Shown in pieces: positions 33,450 through 45,000 of a stretch of DNA of 64,000 nucleotides. A model generated the notes under the pieces. The model saw only the letters and a list, made by a program, of their open reading frames with translations, was not told the origin of the DNA and searched no databases. This DNA is from Paraspadella gotoi (lineage: Eukaryota > Chaetognatha). The translations under genes and the position numbers were made by a program. Where the stretch lies: NCBI GenBank assembly GCA_051294375.1, contig CM119269.1, forward strand, positions 11,944,896-12,008,895. The letters are read 5' to 3'. Position 1 is the first letter of the stretch, and each line of letters starts with the position of its first letter.

Positions 33450-33680
33450 GGAAAAGAGTTCGTCCTACTCATATTCGTCGGAAAATGAGTTCAGCTCTGC
33501 AGCGGCCGGTCCAGCGGCGGTCCAGCGGCTGTCCAGCTTCTCTCTCTCTCTTTCTTCTCTCTCTCTCTCTCTTTTTTCCTTCTAAAACTTTATTATATCG
33601 CCATTTATTTCCGCGCTTTTTTCTCAATACAAAAATCCCAATTTACATCCGAGATTTTCGTGGATTTTTTTCCCTAAAAA
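33450..33680 (+). repeat. CT-unit repeat, plus copy
   Basis: It has GAGTTCAGCTCTGCAGCGGC, a CT tract, TATATCGCCATTTATTTCCG and the end ACATCCGAGATTTTCGTGGA. It mirrors 20095-20290. Confidence 0.75.
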
Positions 33681-33718
33681 TTCTGATTGCGTTTTGTTGG
33701 CGGGGAAAAACTGTCCAG

Positions 33719-33754
<36 letters not shown>

Positions 33755-33834
33755 ACTCATACACGCATTTGTTGTTTTATTTACGATGAATGACTATCAT
33801 CGCATCAATGAATTTTTTTTTTTTTATCATTTTT

Positions 33835-34712
33835 TTTTTTTTTTTTTTATTAATACCTTATGTTTTAAGAATTTTTATATAAAAACTACTACGCTTTTAT
33901 ACGCTTTTAATTATTATGAATTATGATAAAGTTTTACAAAAGTGTGCGATCATAGTAAGTTAAAAATTTAGATATGGCTTTTCATCTTGAAATAGTTTTG
34001 ATATTTTCTTATTACATTTGGATTTAAGTATTTTTTGTTTGAATTTCCACTTCATTATGATTTACTGCAATATGCAAATGAGATTATAGTACTCATTATA
34101 ATATCCAAATTAGTATATAGAAATGCTTTAATCTAATTTACATATTACAGTATATAATATTGAAGATGAAATTCAAAAACTTTTTTTTAAATCTATAATA
34201 AAAATGGGAAATGAAAGGACCTTTTTAATGAGAAGCTATATCTTAATTTTAATACAAATAAAAATAAAATCTTTTACAAGCTATGATTGGAAAAAATTGT
34301 AAAAATTTCTAATTGTAAACAATTGTAACATTTTTTTCCTTTCTTTTATTTCTTTAAATTATATATTGATTTTTCTTCTTATTTTTGAAGTTTTAAAAAA
34401 GAATCTTATTGGGTAATGTACTGGGTACATTAAATGATGATGGGACTAGAGAGTGGGGAAACTTAATTAAACGGGTTAAAATTGGCTATTGGAACTTATT
34501 TAAACAATGAGGGTATCTCGTATTGGGTATTGAAGTATTGGGTATTGAGGTATTGAGGGACCACATATCTATATCTTTGTTTATTAGCGTCTTGTTTTGT
34601 TATTATTAATATAGGTTTTTGAGTATTTATTAGCGTCTCATTTTATTTTTAGCGTCTCTTTGTTTTAATTAGCGTCTTTTGTTTTTATAAGTGTCTTTCT
34701 AAAAAAAAAAAA
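33835..34712. repeat. Repeat L, internally deleted copy
   Basis: It begins poly-T then ATTAATACC, continues with the right-arm sequence (GTTTTACAAAAGTGTGCGAT and AAAATTTAGATATGGC) and ends with TTAGCGTCTC motifs and poly-A. The join looks like a deletion derivative of the longer inverted pair. Confidence 0.6.
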
Positions 34713-34734
34713 TTTTTGTCAGTTGCTGCCTTTT

Positions 34735-34844
34735 CTGAACCTTTTAAAAACGAGTTCAGGCTCTGCAGTGACTGTTCAGCTGCCTTCCAGAGGCTGTCCA
34801 GCTTTCTTTCTCTCTCTGTTTCTGTCTGTCTCTCTCTTTCTCTT

Positions 34845-34880
<36 letters not shown>

Positions 34881-35041
34881 CGATCTCCTGCGTGATCGTT
34901 TTTTAAAAAAAATTGATTATTTTTTTTCTTTTATAAACTTTTCTCAATGCAAAATCCCAAATTTACATCCGAGATTTTCGTGGATTTATTCTCTTTCTTT
35001 CTCTCTCTCTTTCTTTCTTTCTCTCTCTTTCTTTCTCTCTT

Positions 35042-35075
<34 letters not shown>

Positions 35076-35080
35076 ACTCA
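34735..35080 (+). repeat. CT-unit repeat, plus copy
   Basis: The head is GGCTCTGCAGTGACTGTTCA, with a CT tract, GATCTCCTGCGTGATCG and the end ACATCCGAGATTTTCGTGGA, then a second CT tract that leads into the TGATGCGATGATAA-type minisatellite. Confidence 0.75.
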
Positions 35081-35104
35081 TACACGCATTTGTTTGTTTT
35101 ATTT

Positions 35105-35280
35105 ATGATGAATGATTCATTGCGTCAATGAATGACTATCATCGCATCAATGAATGACCATCATCGTATCAATTATTGGTTATCATTACATCAATATTTG
35201 GTTATCATCGCATCAATCATTTGGTTATCATCGCATCAATCCTTTGGTTATCATCGCATCAATATTTGGTTATCATTGAA
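35105..35280 (+). repeat. Minisatellite, right copy
   Basis: Tandem ATCATCGCATCAATGAATG and GGTTATCATCGCATCAATA units, inverted relative to 19775-19985. Confidence 0.85.
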
Positions 35281-35325
35281 GGGAGGCTCTATCTTATTCT
35301 TTTAATATTTTTATTAACCGATTAC

Positions 35326-35747
35326 ATCGCCAATTAAATTTTTAATTCAAACATACAAACATCCATGTACATCCATTTCCTGAGTTGATATTTTTTGTTC
35401 CAAATTTTATTAAAATTAAACTATTTTCACATCATTCTATTTGAAGCTGTTAATTTCATCGTAAGTCTTGTCTTGCGGCGGCCGACTTTTATTATTCCAT
35501 TTTCGGAGAGATATTGGAAGATTGAAAAAAAGGTTGGGGTGAGGTGAGCAGTGAATGGTGAGCAGTGAACGGTTAATGGTGAACGGTGAACGGTGAATGA
35601 TAAGGTTGTAGAGTAAATGGTTTCTTTTATTATTTAGTTTCACGTATTCGTGACAGGGTCCAGTTCAAACTATATATTATGTAATTAAGACTTAAGTTTA
35701 AACCTAGAAACAAATACCAAATATTACATCAGACTTTAATCGATAAA

Positions 35748-35812
<65 letters not shown>

Positions 35813-36580
35813 AATTTTTTGATGACGGATCGATATCTAGAGAGAGAGTCAGCCAGTCAGTCAGGACACACGAAATGGCATCGAATTTGTTCCGGGAAAC
35901 TTGGCACCGATTCCTCCACAACGTTCCTGGTTGAATCTTCATTCAATTCTGTAGATTAAATTCAATATTTTCCAGTCGCGCGACGACACAAACATTACAA
36001 ACTAACGAAGGTCGTCAGCCTCTCGAAGATTTGAGAGGAAGAAAACTAGAAGGAAAGTTAAATCAGCTGAGCGGAGCTGTTCGTGCTGCTGCTGCCGCCG
36101 CCGCTGTCGTCGTCGTGTTTTCAGAGCTTTTACCAGTTTGACAAAAAATCCTGGTTGCGCGGGCGTGCCGATCAATCGAAGAAAAAAAAACCCTGGCTTA
36201 ATTTTCTTTCGTTTTTTAAACTTGGATTTTTATTTTTAAAAAACTTTTGTCTTCCGCTGAATTAAGGATGGGAAAAATTACGGTGGGTTGAGGTATGTGC
36301 GTCTTTTTACGCTTGATCAATATTATTATATTATATATATGCGTTGTTTATTTTTGAGAAGCTATACACTATGTTGACCCTATTTTTAAATTCAAATGGG
36401 TAACATCAAGTTCATTCTCATAAAATAAATATGGTTTCTTTTCTCTTCTCTGTCAGTTCGCGATTTATTACAATCGTTTATTATTTTATTGTGTTCTAGT
36501 TTAACTGAATTCTAAAACGAGTTTGTACTTTGGTTGGCTTGATCTTTTCTTCCCAAAGAAAGACACTTCAATTTATGGTT
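35326..36580. other. Gene-poor region with (CT)n and weak exon-like segment
   Basis: There is a small GTGAACGGT-type direct repeat at 35565-35600 and a (CT)n tract at 35749-35811. A minus-strand segment at about 35858-35945 follows a CTACAG acceptor and encodes NEDSTRNVVEESVPSFPEQI, but it has no recognised family and soon reaches a stop. Nothing is supported firmly enough for a gene call. Confidence 0.4.
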
Positions 36581-36625
36581 AGTTATTAGTTTTTAATTAT
36601 TATTATTATTTTATTATTATTATTA

Positions 36626-36635
36626 NNNNNNNNNN
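36626..36635. other. Assembly gap (10 N)
   Basis: A run of ten N just before the GGAAATGAAAGAAAAT minisatellite. The length of the repeat here is therefore uncertain. Confidence 0.95.
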
Positions 36636-37930
36636 ATGAAGAGAGGATGAAAGCTCGAGGGAAATGAAAGTAAAAGAAAATGGAAGGAAATGAAAGAAAA
36701 TGGATGGAAATGAAAGAAAATTGATGGGAATGAAAGAAGATTGATGGGAATGAAATAAAATGGATATAACTGAAAAAAAATGGATGGGAATGAAAGAAGA
36801 TTGATGGGAATGAAATAAAATGGATAGAAATGAAAAAAATGGATGGGAATAAAAGAAAATTGATAAAAATGAAAAAAAATGGAAGGAAATGAAAGAAAAT
36901 GGATTTAAATAAAAAAAAATTGAAGGAAATGAAAAAAAATGGATGGAAATGAAAGAAAATTGATTGGAATAAAATAAAATGGATAGAAATTAAAAAAATG
37001 GATGGGAATGAAAAAAAATTGATGGAAATGGAAGTAAAAAAATGGAAAATGAACAAAAATGAATGGAAATGAAAAAAATTGAAGGAAATGAAAGAAAATA
37101 GATGGAAATGTAAGAAAATGGATGGAAATAAAAAAAAATGGATGGTAAGGAAAGAAAATTGATTGAAATGGAAGTAAAAAGATGAAAATGAAAGAAAATG
37201 GGTTGAATTCAAAGAAAATTTATGGAAATGAAAGAAAATTAATTGAAATAAAAAAAATAGATGGGAAATGAAAGAAAATATATGGAAATAAAAGAAAATG
37301 GATGGAAATGAAAGAAAATTGATGGAAATAAAAGAATATTGATGGAATTAAAAAAAAGGATGATAATGAAAGAAAATTGATGGAAATGGAAGTAAAAAGA
37401 TGGAAATGAAAGAAAATGGGTGGAATTAAAAGAAAATTTATGGAAATGAAAGAAAATGAATGGAAATGAAAATAAATGGATGGGAAATGAACGAAAATGG
37501 ATGGAAATGAAAAAAAAAGGAAATGAAAGAAAATGGATGAAACTGAAAGAAAATTGATGGAAATGAAAGGAAATGGATGAAAATGAAAGAAAATTGATGG
37601 AAATGGTAGTATAAAGATGGAAATGAAAGAAAATGGGTAGAATTTAAAGAAAATTTATGAAAATGAAAGAAAATGAATGGAAATGAAAAAAAATGGATGG
37701 GAAATGAAAAAAAATGGATGAAAATGAAAACAAAATTGATGGAAATGAAAAAAGTGAAGGAAATGAAAGAAAATGGGTAGAATTTAAAGAAAATGGATGG
37801 AAATGAAAGAAAATTGATGGAATTGAAGGAAAATTGATGGAAATAAAAGAAAAAGGGTAGAAATGAAAGAAAATGAAGGAAATTGCATTTTAATCGAAGA
37901 AAATTGGAAGGATATGGATCGAAATGGAAT
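36636..37930. repeat. GATGGAAATGAAAGAAAAT minisatellite (~1.3 kb)
   Basis: More than 60 degenerate copies of a 19-20 base purine-rich unit, with variants such as GATGGGAATGAAAGAAGATT. There are higher-order near-repeats of several units. The long minus-strand open frame here is only an absence of stops in the repeat. Confidence 0.9.
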
Positions 37931-37979
37931 AATAATGATAATTCTTTTTAAAAAATGGTTAAAAATGGAATAGAATAGT

Positions 37980-38170
37980 TTTAAATTAAAATGATGGATG
38001 TAAATGATAATAATGTTGATGATTTCTCTGAAATAATAGAAGATAAAGACTACGGTAAAAATGATGATTCAGAAAGATGGATGAAAATTGTAGAAAACCA
38101 ATTAAAGGACGTCGACGACGACGACGACTACGGCGACGATGATGATGACGACGACGACGATGATGATGAT
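37980..38170. repeat. GAT/GAC-rich tract
   Basis: It encodes an Asp-rich peptide in one frame but is a microsatellite (GACGACGACGAC, GATGATGATGAC). I do not treat it as a gene. Confidence 0.6.
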
Positions 38171-38435
38171 GAAAGATTCATTTAATCAGGAAAATGGATG
38201 GTTATCCATTGTATTATTCCTTTCCGATGGTTATCGTAACAGTTATTATTATTTCTCTGAGGACATTAGTAAAAATGTTAATTCAGATGATGAAGGGATC
38301 AAGCGAGGCAACGATGATGAGAGATGACAATTACGAATGACGATTATAATGAAAATGATAGCCATTATCTTTTGAAGATGATAATTATGATAGTGACAGT
38401 GATGATAGTAAAGGACTGAAGGTGGTGTCGCTTTG

Positions 38436-38530
38436 TAGGATGAACGACGTGGATCTGTCTCACGCATTTTTGTCTTCGTCTGATTTGCGCCGCGTCACCG
38501 CGAGAGTCGAAGCCGAGAAAAGGCGCGCGC
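38436..38530 (+). other. Possible orphan exon, unrecognised
   Basis: After TTTGTAG, the sequence encodes MNDVDLSHAFLSSSDLRRVT followed by ARVEAEKRRAR. Its GC content is like that of real exons in this window. It runs into a GA microsatellite without an obvious GT donor. No family is recognised. Confidence 0.25.
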
Positions 38531-38666
38531 GCGGAAAGAGAGAGAGAGAGAGAGAGAGCGAGATAGAGAGACGCAAATAACATTTTTATTGCGGATTCAA
38601 GTCATCATGAAATCGAGTTTTAACCGTCGCCTCAAAATAATAAGAATCGATAAAAAAAAAAATAAG

Positions 38667-38740
<74 letters not shown>
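38667..38740. repeat. (ATT)n microsatellite
   Basis: About 24 perfect ATT units. Confidence 0.95.
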
Positions 38741-38742
<2 letters not shown>

Positions 38743-39199
38743 TCTTATAACTTCATTAGATTTCATTAATTTGTATAAAAACTAGATTTTAAACTTCTCT
38801 CCGGGTTAATTTTTATTATTATGTTTATGAAATCAAACCGTCGGTTTCCCTTCGCGAGACGTTCGACCCATGATATCTAAATTTAAATTGTTGATTCATT
38901 CGTATGTCAATATAACGAGTCTGTATCTCATTTCTTCGATGATATTCGATCTTCCTGTTTATGTTTTAACGGAAAACGAATTTTTCCTAAAAATCACCGA
39001 TGACGTCACTGAGAGAATTTCCTCAATTTTTTTCTTCTCAACACAAAATCTCTTTTGACGGCGAAACCTTTTTTTATTTTTTTTATTTTTTTTTTATTTT
39101 CCGGATGGAGACTAATTTTGTCTCTCTTACCTGAAATTAAATCTCTGAATCTTTTTTTTTTTCGTATTCATTTTCTTAAGCGCACCAAGTCTTTTCTTT

Positions 39200-39325
39200 A
39201 ATCCCTAAACCCTAAACCCATAGCCAAAACCCTAAACCCTAAACCCATAGCCAAATCGAGTTAATTTTACTTTCGCCAACCGGGGTTTGGGGGGGGGTTT
39301 AGGGTTAGGGTAATTAGGTAATAAT
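39200..39325. repeat. Telomere-like CCCTAAA block
   Basis: It contains CCCTAAACCCATAGCC and AACCCTAAACCCTAAACCC, and the opposite strand form GGTTTAGGGTTAGGGT, close together in inverted orientation. Confidence 0.7.
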
Positions 39326-39379
39326 TTTTTTAAAGACGCCAACCCGGGCCGGCCAGAGTAAAATTTTACCGCCAAATCA

Positions 39380-39790
39380 CAAAATCATATTTTTAATCTT
39401 AATCTTTAACCTTAATCTTTAACCTTAATCTTTAACATCTTTAACCTTAATTTTTAACATCTTTAACCTTAATCTTTAACCTTAATCTTTAATCTTTAAT
39501 CTTTAATCTAACCCTAATTCATAACCTTAATCCCTAACCTTTTTTTCCCTAACTTCAATCCCTAACCGTGATCCCCAACCCTGATCCCTAAACCTAATCC
39601 TAACCGTGATCCCCAACCTGATCCCTAAACCTAATCCCTAACCGTGATCCCCAACCCTGATCCCTCAACCTAAACCCTAACCGTGATCCCCAACCCTGAT
39701 ACCTAAACCTAATCCCTAACGTGATCCCCAACCCTGATCCCTAAACCTAATCCCTTACCCTACCCCGACCTCAAATCCTAACTTTATCAT
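39380..39790. repeat. AACCTTAATCTTT and CCCTAACCGTGATCC minisatellites
   Basis: First a run of 12-13 base AACCTTAATCTTT units (39400-39500). Then come ~38-base units with GTGATCCCCAACCCTGATCC and CTAAACCTAATCCCTAACC (39545-39770). It sits about 100 bases upstream of the proposed myosin first exon. Confidence 0.8.
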
Positions 39791-39900
39791 GAACCCTGAA
39801 GCTTAAAAAAAAACTTGAGCCTCTCTTCACAAATTATTTTTTTCTCCCGTCAGTAACTCACTCTTCCCTCATTCACGGAGCTTCGCTTCGCCGTGAAAAT

Positions 39901-42027
39901 ATGGCGGAATCATCGCTACAAATTCACACTCACTGGATTCACTGCGACATTCCTTCCCTCACGGTGAAGATAAAGGATTCTACTACGGCAGGTTGGTCAA
40001 GGGGGGGGGGTTGGTTTAGAACCACATTGCGATGATCACGACTTGATTTCCTCCAGCCTTAAAAAAATCTGTATCGACTAACAATAAGCCAATATATTAT
40101 ATACTAAGCTTTGCCGAATTCGATTATCAATTTTGTTTTTTATATACATATTACATATATGAAGAGACATTAATTATTGTTATGTGTTAGTCACAGAACC
40201 ATTCAATATAAGCAGTCCCTGAGCTCTGGATCAGGCTATAATACCGTGTTACAAGCGTGTTAAACGCCCCGTCCCTCTTAACTGCTAGGCGACCACCGGG
40301 CTAGAACCCACGGCCTTTGGGTTGGGAGGCGAATGACTTGCCTCCGGCACCAATGGCCACTGATGAACGGTTGGTGGATTTTAGTCCACTATGGCAACAG
40401 CCGGGTTGCCTGTGATGCCCATTGGAATGGGGCATCTCACTGTTGGCTTTGGGGGCTTCCGACCCTCAGTGACGCCTCAAGTCACTGGCGTGGTTACCCT
40501 AGGACGGTCTCGCTTTGCCAACGCAGAGGGAAGTGGTTAGGACTGTGGATAGACACTACGCCTGGGATGGTGTGTTCCTCCTCTGAGCCAATGGATTTAG
40601 CTGAATGATGGTGGACGTGAGGCGGTGTGAATATATATATACCGCCACAGGATCCCCGGGCCAAGACTTCACTCAGGTTCCTCAAGCCTGAGAGGTGTCT
40701 GACAGGACTGTTACCATAGTTGGAGAGAGAGAGAGCGCGAGTTGTGGGGGTATAGGCGTTTGTCGTAGCGTACCCTGAGAAGGTTGCGTGTTTGATAGTA
40801 GGGTTCACCACTTATGGCAACAGCCGGGTTGCCTGTGATGCCCATTGGGATGGGGCATCTCTCTGTTGGCTTTGGAAGCTTCCGACCCTCAGTGACGCCT
40901 CCAGACACTGGCGCGGTTACCCTAGGACGGGCTCGCTTTGCCAACGCAGAGGGAAGTCGTTGGCTGAAGGATGGTGGACGTGAGGCGGTGTGAATATACC
41001 GCCACACCACCATATATACGACTAAAGTAAAAAGGCATTTAGAGACTTGTAACAAATAACTAATAACCAAATCAAAAAAATTAATCATTAAATCAATTAA
41101 TAAATGCCTCAAATAATAAAAAAAAATCAATGAATACTATAGCTATGGAATTAATAGATTAGCGAAGAATAAATCGTGAAATAAATATAAAATATATTAA
41201 ACATATTTAAAACTAATACTTAAAATAATAAATTTTCCAGCCGAGGCCCTCGAATGCCTCCGTCCGCGCCTCGGCCTCTCTCCCGACGCCCGTCTCGAGA
41301 TGTTGGAATGTCTCGTCGACGCCGGCGGCCGGACTCTTCAGACGAGACCCATCCGAGGAAATCTGATGAAGGCGACGGACAGACGAGATAGAGAGAGAGA
41401 CGACGGAGAAATAAGGTAAGGAGATGGAAAGAAGTGAGGTGAAATAAGAGGAGGTGCTTCATTGGTGGCCTGCGAGATTGTGGTGGCTCTTCGTTTCTCG
41501 GTGGGTGATTCCGCTTCGTTTTCGCGGGGTGAATCCAATTTTAAATTATAAATAAACACTGATTGATAATCACTAAATCAGAAGTCATCCTATCTCTTTA
41601 TTAGTTTCTTGTAACATCGAACTAAAAAAAAAAAGCATTTCGCCATCTCAACTATGATTTTATTTCGACAAATTTGTTTCATTCATCTTTTTTTTACCGT
41701 AATATTACAAACACTTAAGTTTTTCGATCTCGCGATGTTTAAAAAATAAATCATAATGCGAGACCATATATTTTTTCCCTTTTTTTAATAGAATTTCGAT
41801 TCTAACTAAAGTTTCGTTCTGAGCTCAATTTTCTAACGTTTTGACGATTGGTTGTTGTCGTCATCTTTCCCCGCCATCTTTCAATTCTTCAAAATCGAAA
41901 TCTGTAATTGGGATCGAGGCTCCGCCCGCGCGCCTCCTGTCGGAGACGGTTTCGTTCAAAAACGCGGCGCCACTCTAACGGTTTGTAACGAAGGCGGGCT
42001 AGGCGTTGACGGCGGACGTCCTGTATG

Positions 42028-42067
<40 letters not shown>

Positions 42068-45000
42068 TCATAATGAGAATCGATGACGGATGTCCTTTCA
42101 GTGAGAAAGAAAACGACGCAATGAAAGCGAAAGAAAGAAAGAAATTGAATAATCAGAAAATGAAGAAAAAGCGAGAGAAAAAAAAGAAAGAAACAAACCA
42201 GTGGCTGCGCCAATACATGTAAATCGCTTTCAAGGGATTAAGCTGAACTGTTACTGTGGCACTAATAGTTTTTTTCCAACTTGCATCATTTAGGATTAAA
42301 AACCCGTTAAGATAAGGAGGATTAAAGAAGAAAAAGTAGTAATGAATCTTAAATAGAATATGCTTGAATAGCATAGTCAATGTCCGTTTGTACGGGGTGA
42401 AGTATTGAAGGATTCAAATCCCCAACAGTTCTATCGAAAGTTATGTTAATTTCGAAGGATTTCATCTCATCGTTTCCACGAGAGGAAACGCCAAGGCGAC
42501 AGTCAGGGTCTTGGACTTTTTGAAATTGTCGATTTTTTTATTGTAAATATTTTTAAAAATAATTTTTTTCATATTTTTGCAAAATATGAAAATATGCAAA
42601 ATTACCTGTTTTATTTTCATATCTTTTACTGATGACATATATGCGAGAGAGACACAAAAGCACTATAGAAGAAAAAATCTTAAATTATAAAAGTATAAAA
42701 TTTTAAAATTTGTTTCATTTTGGAATGCAACGCAACAAATCATGTGCCTTTTTTCTCCGTTTTTTTAAAACATTGTAAAACTTGCGCCTAATTACAAAAA
42801 ACGCCCGTGCCAAATATCATACATCAGTTTTGTGTTAGGTTTTCATTTTGGTTTCATATTAAAAATATATTTTTTTATATTTTTTTTTATTATTTTTTAA
42901 TTTTTATCTTCTTCGAATGTGTAGTCGGTTTATTAATTTAATTTTGCGGACATCAACCTGCATTTTTTCTTTTATATTGCTTCAATTCTTTTGTGTCTCT
43001 CTCGCATATATACCATCATTGAAAGATATAAAAATGAAACAGGTAATTTTATATATTTTCATATTTTGCAAAAATAAAAAAAAAAATATTTTAAAAAATA
43101 TTTACGATAAAAAAATCGAAAAAAACACTTGGTATTTTGTTGAAGAGCAGGTGCAAGTGAAGATCTAGTAGGTGCAGATAAAATTTTTTGAATGTTCTAT
43201 TGTCTTACAAAAGGCCTCCTGTTTTGTAAAGCCCTCTAGTAGAATAGGGTAAAAATATAAAAAAGATTTAATAGGACTGTTCTTTTGTTTCAGAAAAGAT
43301 ATACTAAAACTAAATTTTATTAGTATTTTTAGTCGGATCTGCTTTCAGCAGATCCCGACTCTATAATTCACTTTGTCGGTCCGTCGGTCCGCCCCCTCAA
43401 TCTTTTTGGGCATTCACTTATATCATGTCAGAATATCAAATTATGATAAATTATGCAAAAAAAAAAGATGTCCATCTGTCTGTCTGTCTGTCCGTCCCAC
43501 CTTAGCAAAAAACACCAATTACTCGTGATTGGATGGATGGATTGGAAAGAAATTTTGTGTGTGGGTAGGGAAGGGTGTGATTGAGCTGGATATGAAGTTT
43601 CAACGGAATCGTCCGAGTGGAAATGTGTTTAAATGAAAAAAACAAAAAAATATATTTCACTATTTGAACACCAATTACTCATGAGTGGATGGGGCGATTG
43701 ACTTGAAATTTTGTATTTGGGTAGAAAAGTATGTGATTAAACTGGAAATCAAGTTTCGATGGAACCGTTTGAGTGGAAATGAGTTTAAATGGAAAAAAAC
43801 AAAGAACCTGTTTCGCTAATTTATTATGCTTCTTTTTCTTTTTATTTTAAATGTAAATACAAGATGTATAAATTAATCAAATAATAATAATCAGTTAATT
43901 AATCAATTAGTCAATTAATTATTAAATAATTAATCCATCAATTAATCAATAAAAACAAACATTTCGGATCAAATTGCCTAATTAATTAAATAATTAACTT
44001 GAATTAATTAATTATTAATTAATTAAATAATTAATTAACTTGAATTAATGATAATGATAATGATCGTGGGCAGATCCGACATTGTTTGCTCAAACTTGTT
44101 TTTTTAAAAAAGCTCTTTTGTTTGTGGAGCCATCTGGTTTATTAAGACCAAAACAGGCAAAAATTTGCTATTTTGTGTAAAGCAATGCAAGTTAATATCT
44201 AGTGGGTGCAGACAGAAGAGCAAATTTCTATAGAAAGTAAAGGGAAAATGCTTATAGTACAAAAAGTAAGAGACAAATCCTCATAGTAGGTAGCATACAG
44301 CGATTTACAATAAAAGATAACAAAGAAAAAAGACAGAGGGAGAGAGATAGAGTTTTCTCCCAACCTCCCAAGCGATGGCCATGTCGATCGAGTCATATGC
44401 GCTTTCGATCTTCGTCATCTTTGCTGCCATTTCGATGTTGTCTTTCATCTGAGGAGGGAGAGAGAGCGAGAGCAAGAGCGCGCGATTTAATTATTGTCTA
44501 GTCAAGAAGTTGAAATTAATAAAGTCGCAACATTTATGCCTGACAATCCAATTTATATTTTTCAACTCCGACCCCATATGCTGTTATTTTCCAAAGCCAA
44601 GCCACTGCACAATTAGTTTTACACTCAACCACTCAATTTTTGCCCTAATTAACGCCAACTACGCCACCCTGCTAATAAATTATGCCAACATCTAAAGATC
44701 TCCGTTTTTTGTGTTTTTGATTCCAGTCAAAAATGCCACCCCCGACATCAATTCACGCCAACAACGCCGTAAATCTACGCCACCGTTCTCGTGAGTTCTT
44801 CCGGCGCTGATTTGATTCTCCTGCTCTCCATCTTTTTCGTTGTATTTGTGGAATCAACTTCTGATGGATTTTGCAGAATCGAGGACATTTGGTTGAGAAA
44901 GACGCGATTATCGAAGTCTCGCCTGTCGTTGTCTTCCGCGCGGGACTGAGAGAGAGAGAGTTTGTGATTTTAATTTATATGGCTCATCCTCACTTTATTA

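Larger units (their letters stand above)
19735..35325. repeat. Large nested inverted-repeat region (~15.6 kb)
   Basis: Many blocks on the left recur in inverted orientation and roughly reversed order on the right. The TGATGCGATGATAA minisatellite at 19775-19985 matches 35105-35280. CT-unit repeats at 20095, 20810 and 21510 match 29735, 33640 and 34960. The block 20380-20660 (with AGACCGAGGTCAAATTT) matches 32860-33110. Arm 22681-24465 matches 28290-29540. The flanks just outside the minisatellites (19735-19775, 35280-35325) still match. The arms differ in length because of insertions. Whether this is one giant element or stacked insertions is unresolved. Confidence 0.6.

Noticed and set aside
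33335-33793. 152-codon open frame with Ser-Leu runs
   Set aside because: It spans a CT-unit repeat; the SLSLSL run is the (CT)n tract, as in many similar frames in the window.
36586-37212. Long minus-strand open frame of about 208 codons rich in Phe, Ile, His and Ser
   Set aside because: It is a translation of the GATGGAAATGAAAGAAAAT minisatellite and crosses an N gap; there is no exon-like composition or family.
37991-38185. Asp-rich 64-residue open frame
   Set aside because: Most of it is a GAC/GAT microsatellite; no splice signals or homologue pattern.
44880-44945. Plus-strand exon reading of the segment used as exon 2 of the nested gene
   Set aside because: It also has an AG before it on the plus strand, but the plus frame runs into GA microsatellite, and the minus-strand reading has a far better acceptor and keeps phase with its neighbours.
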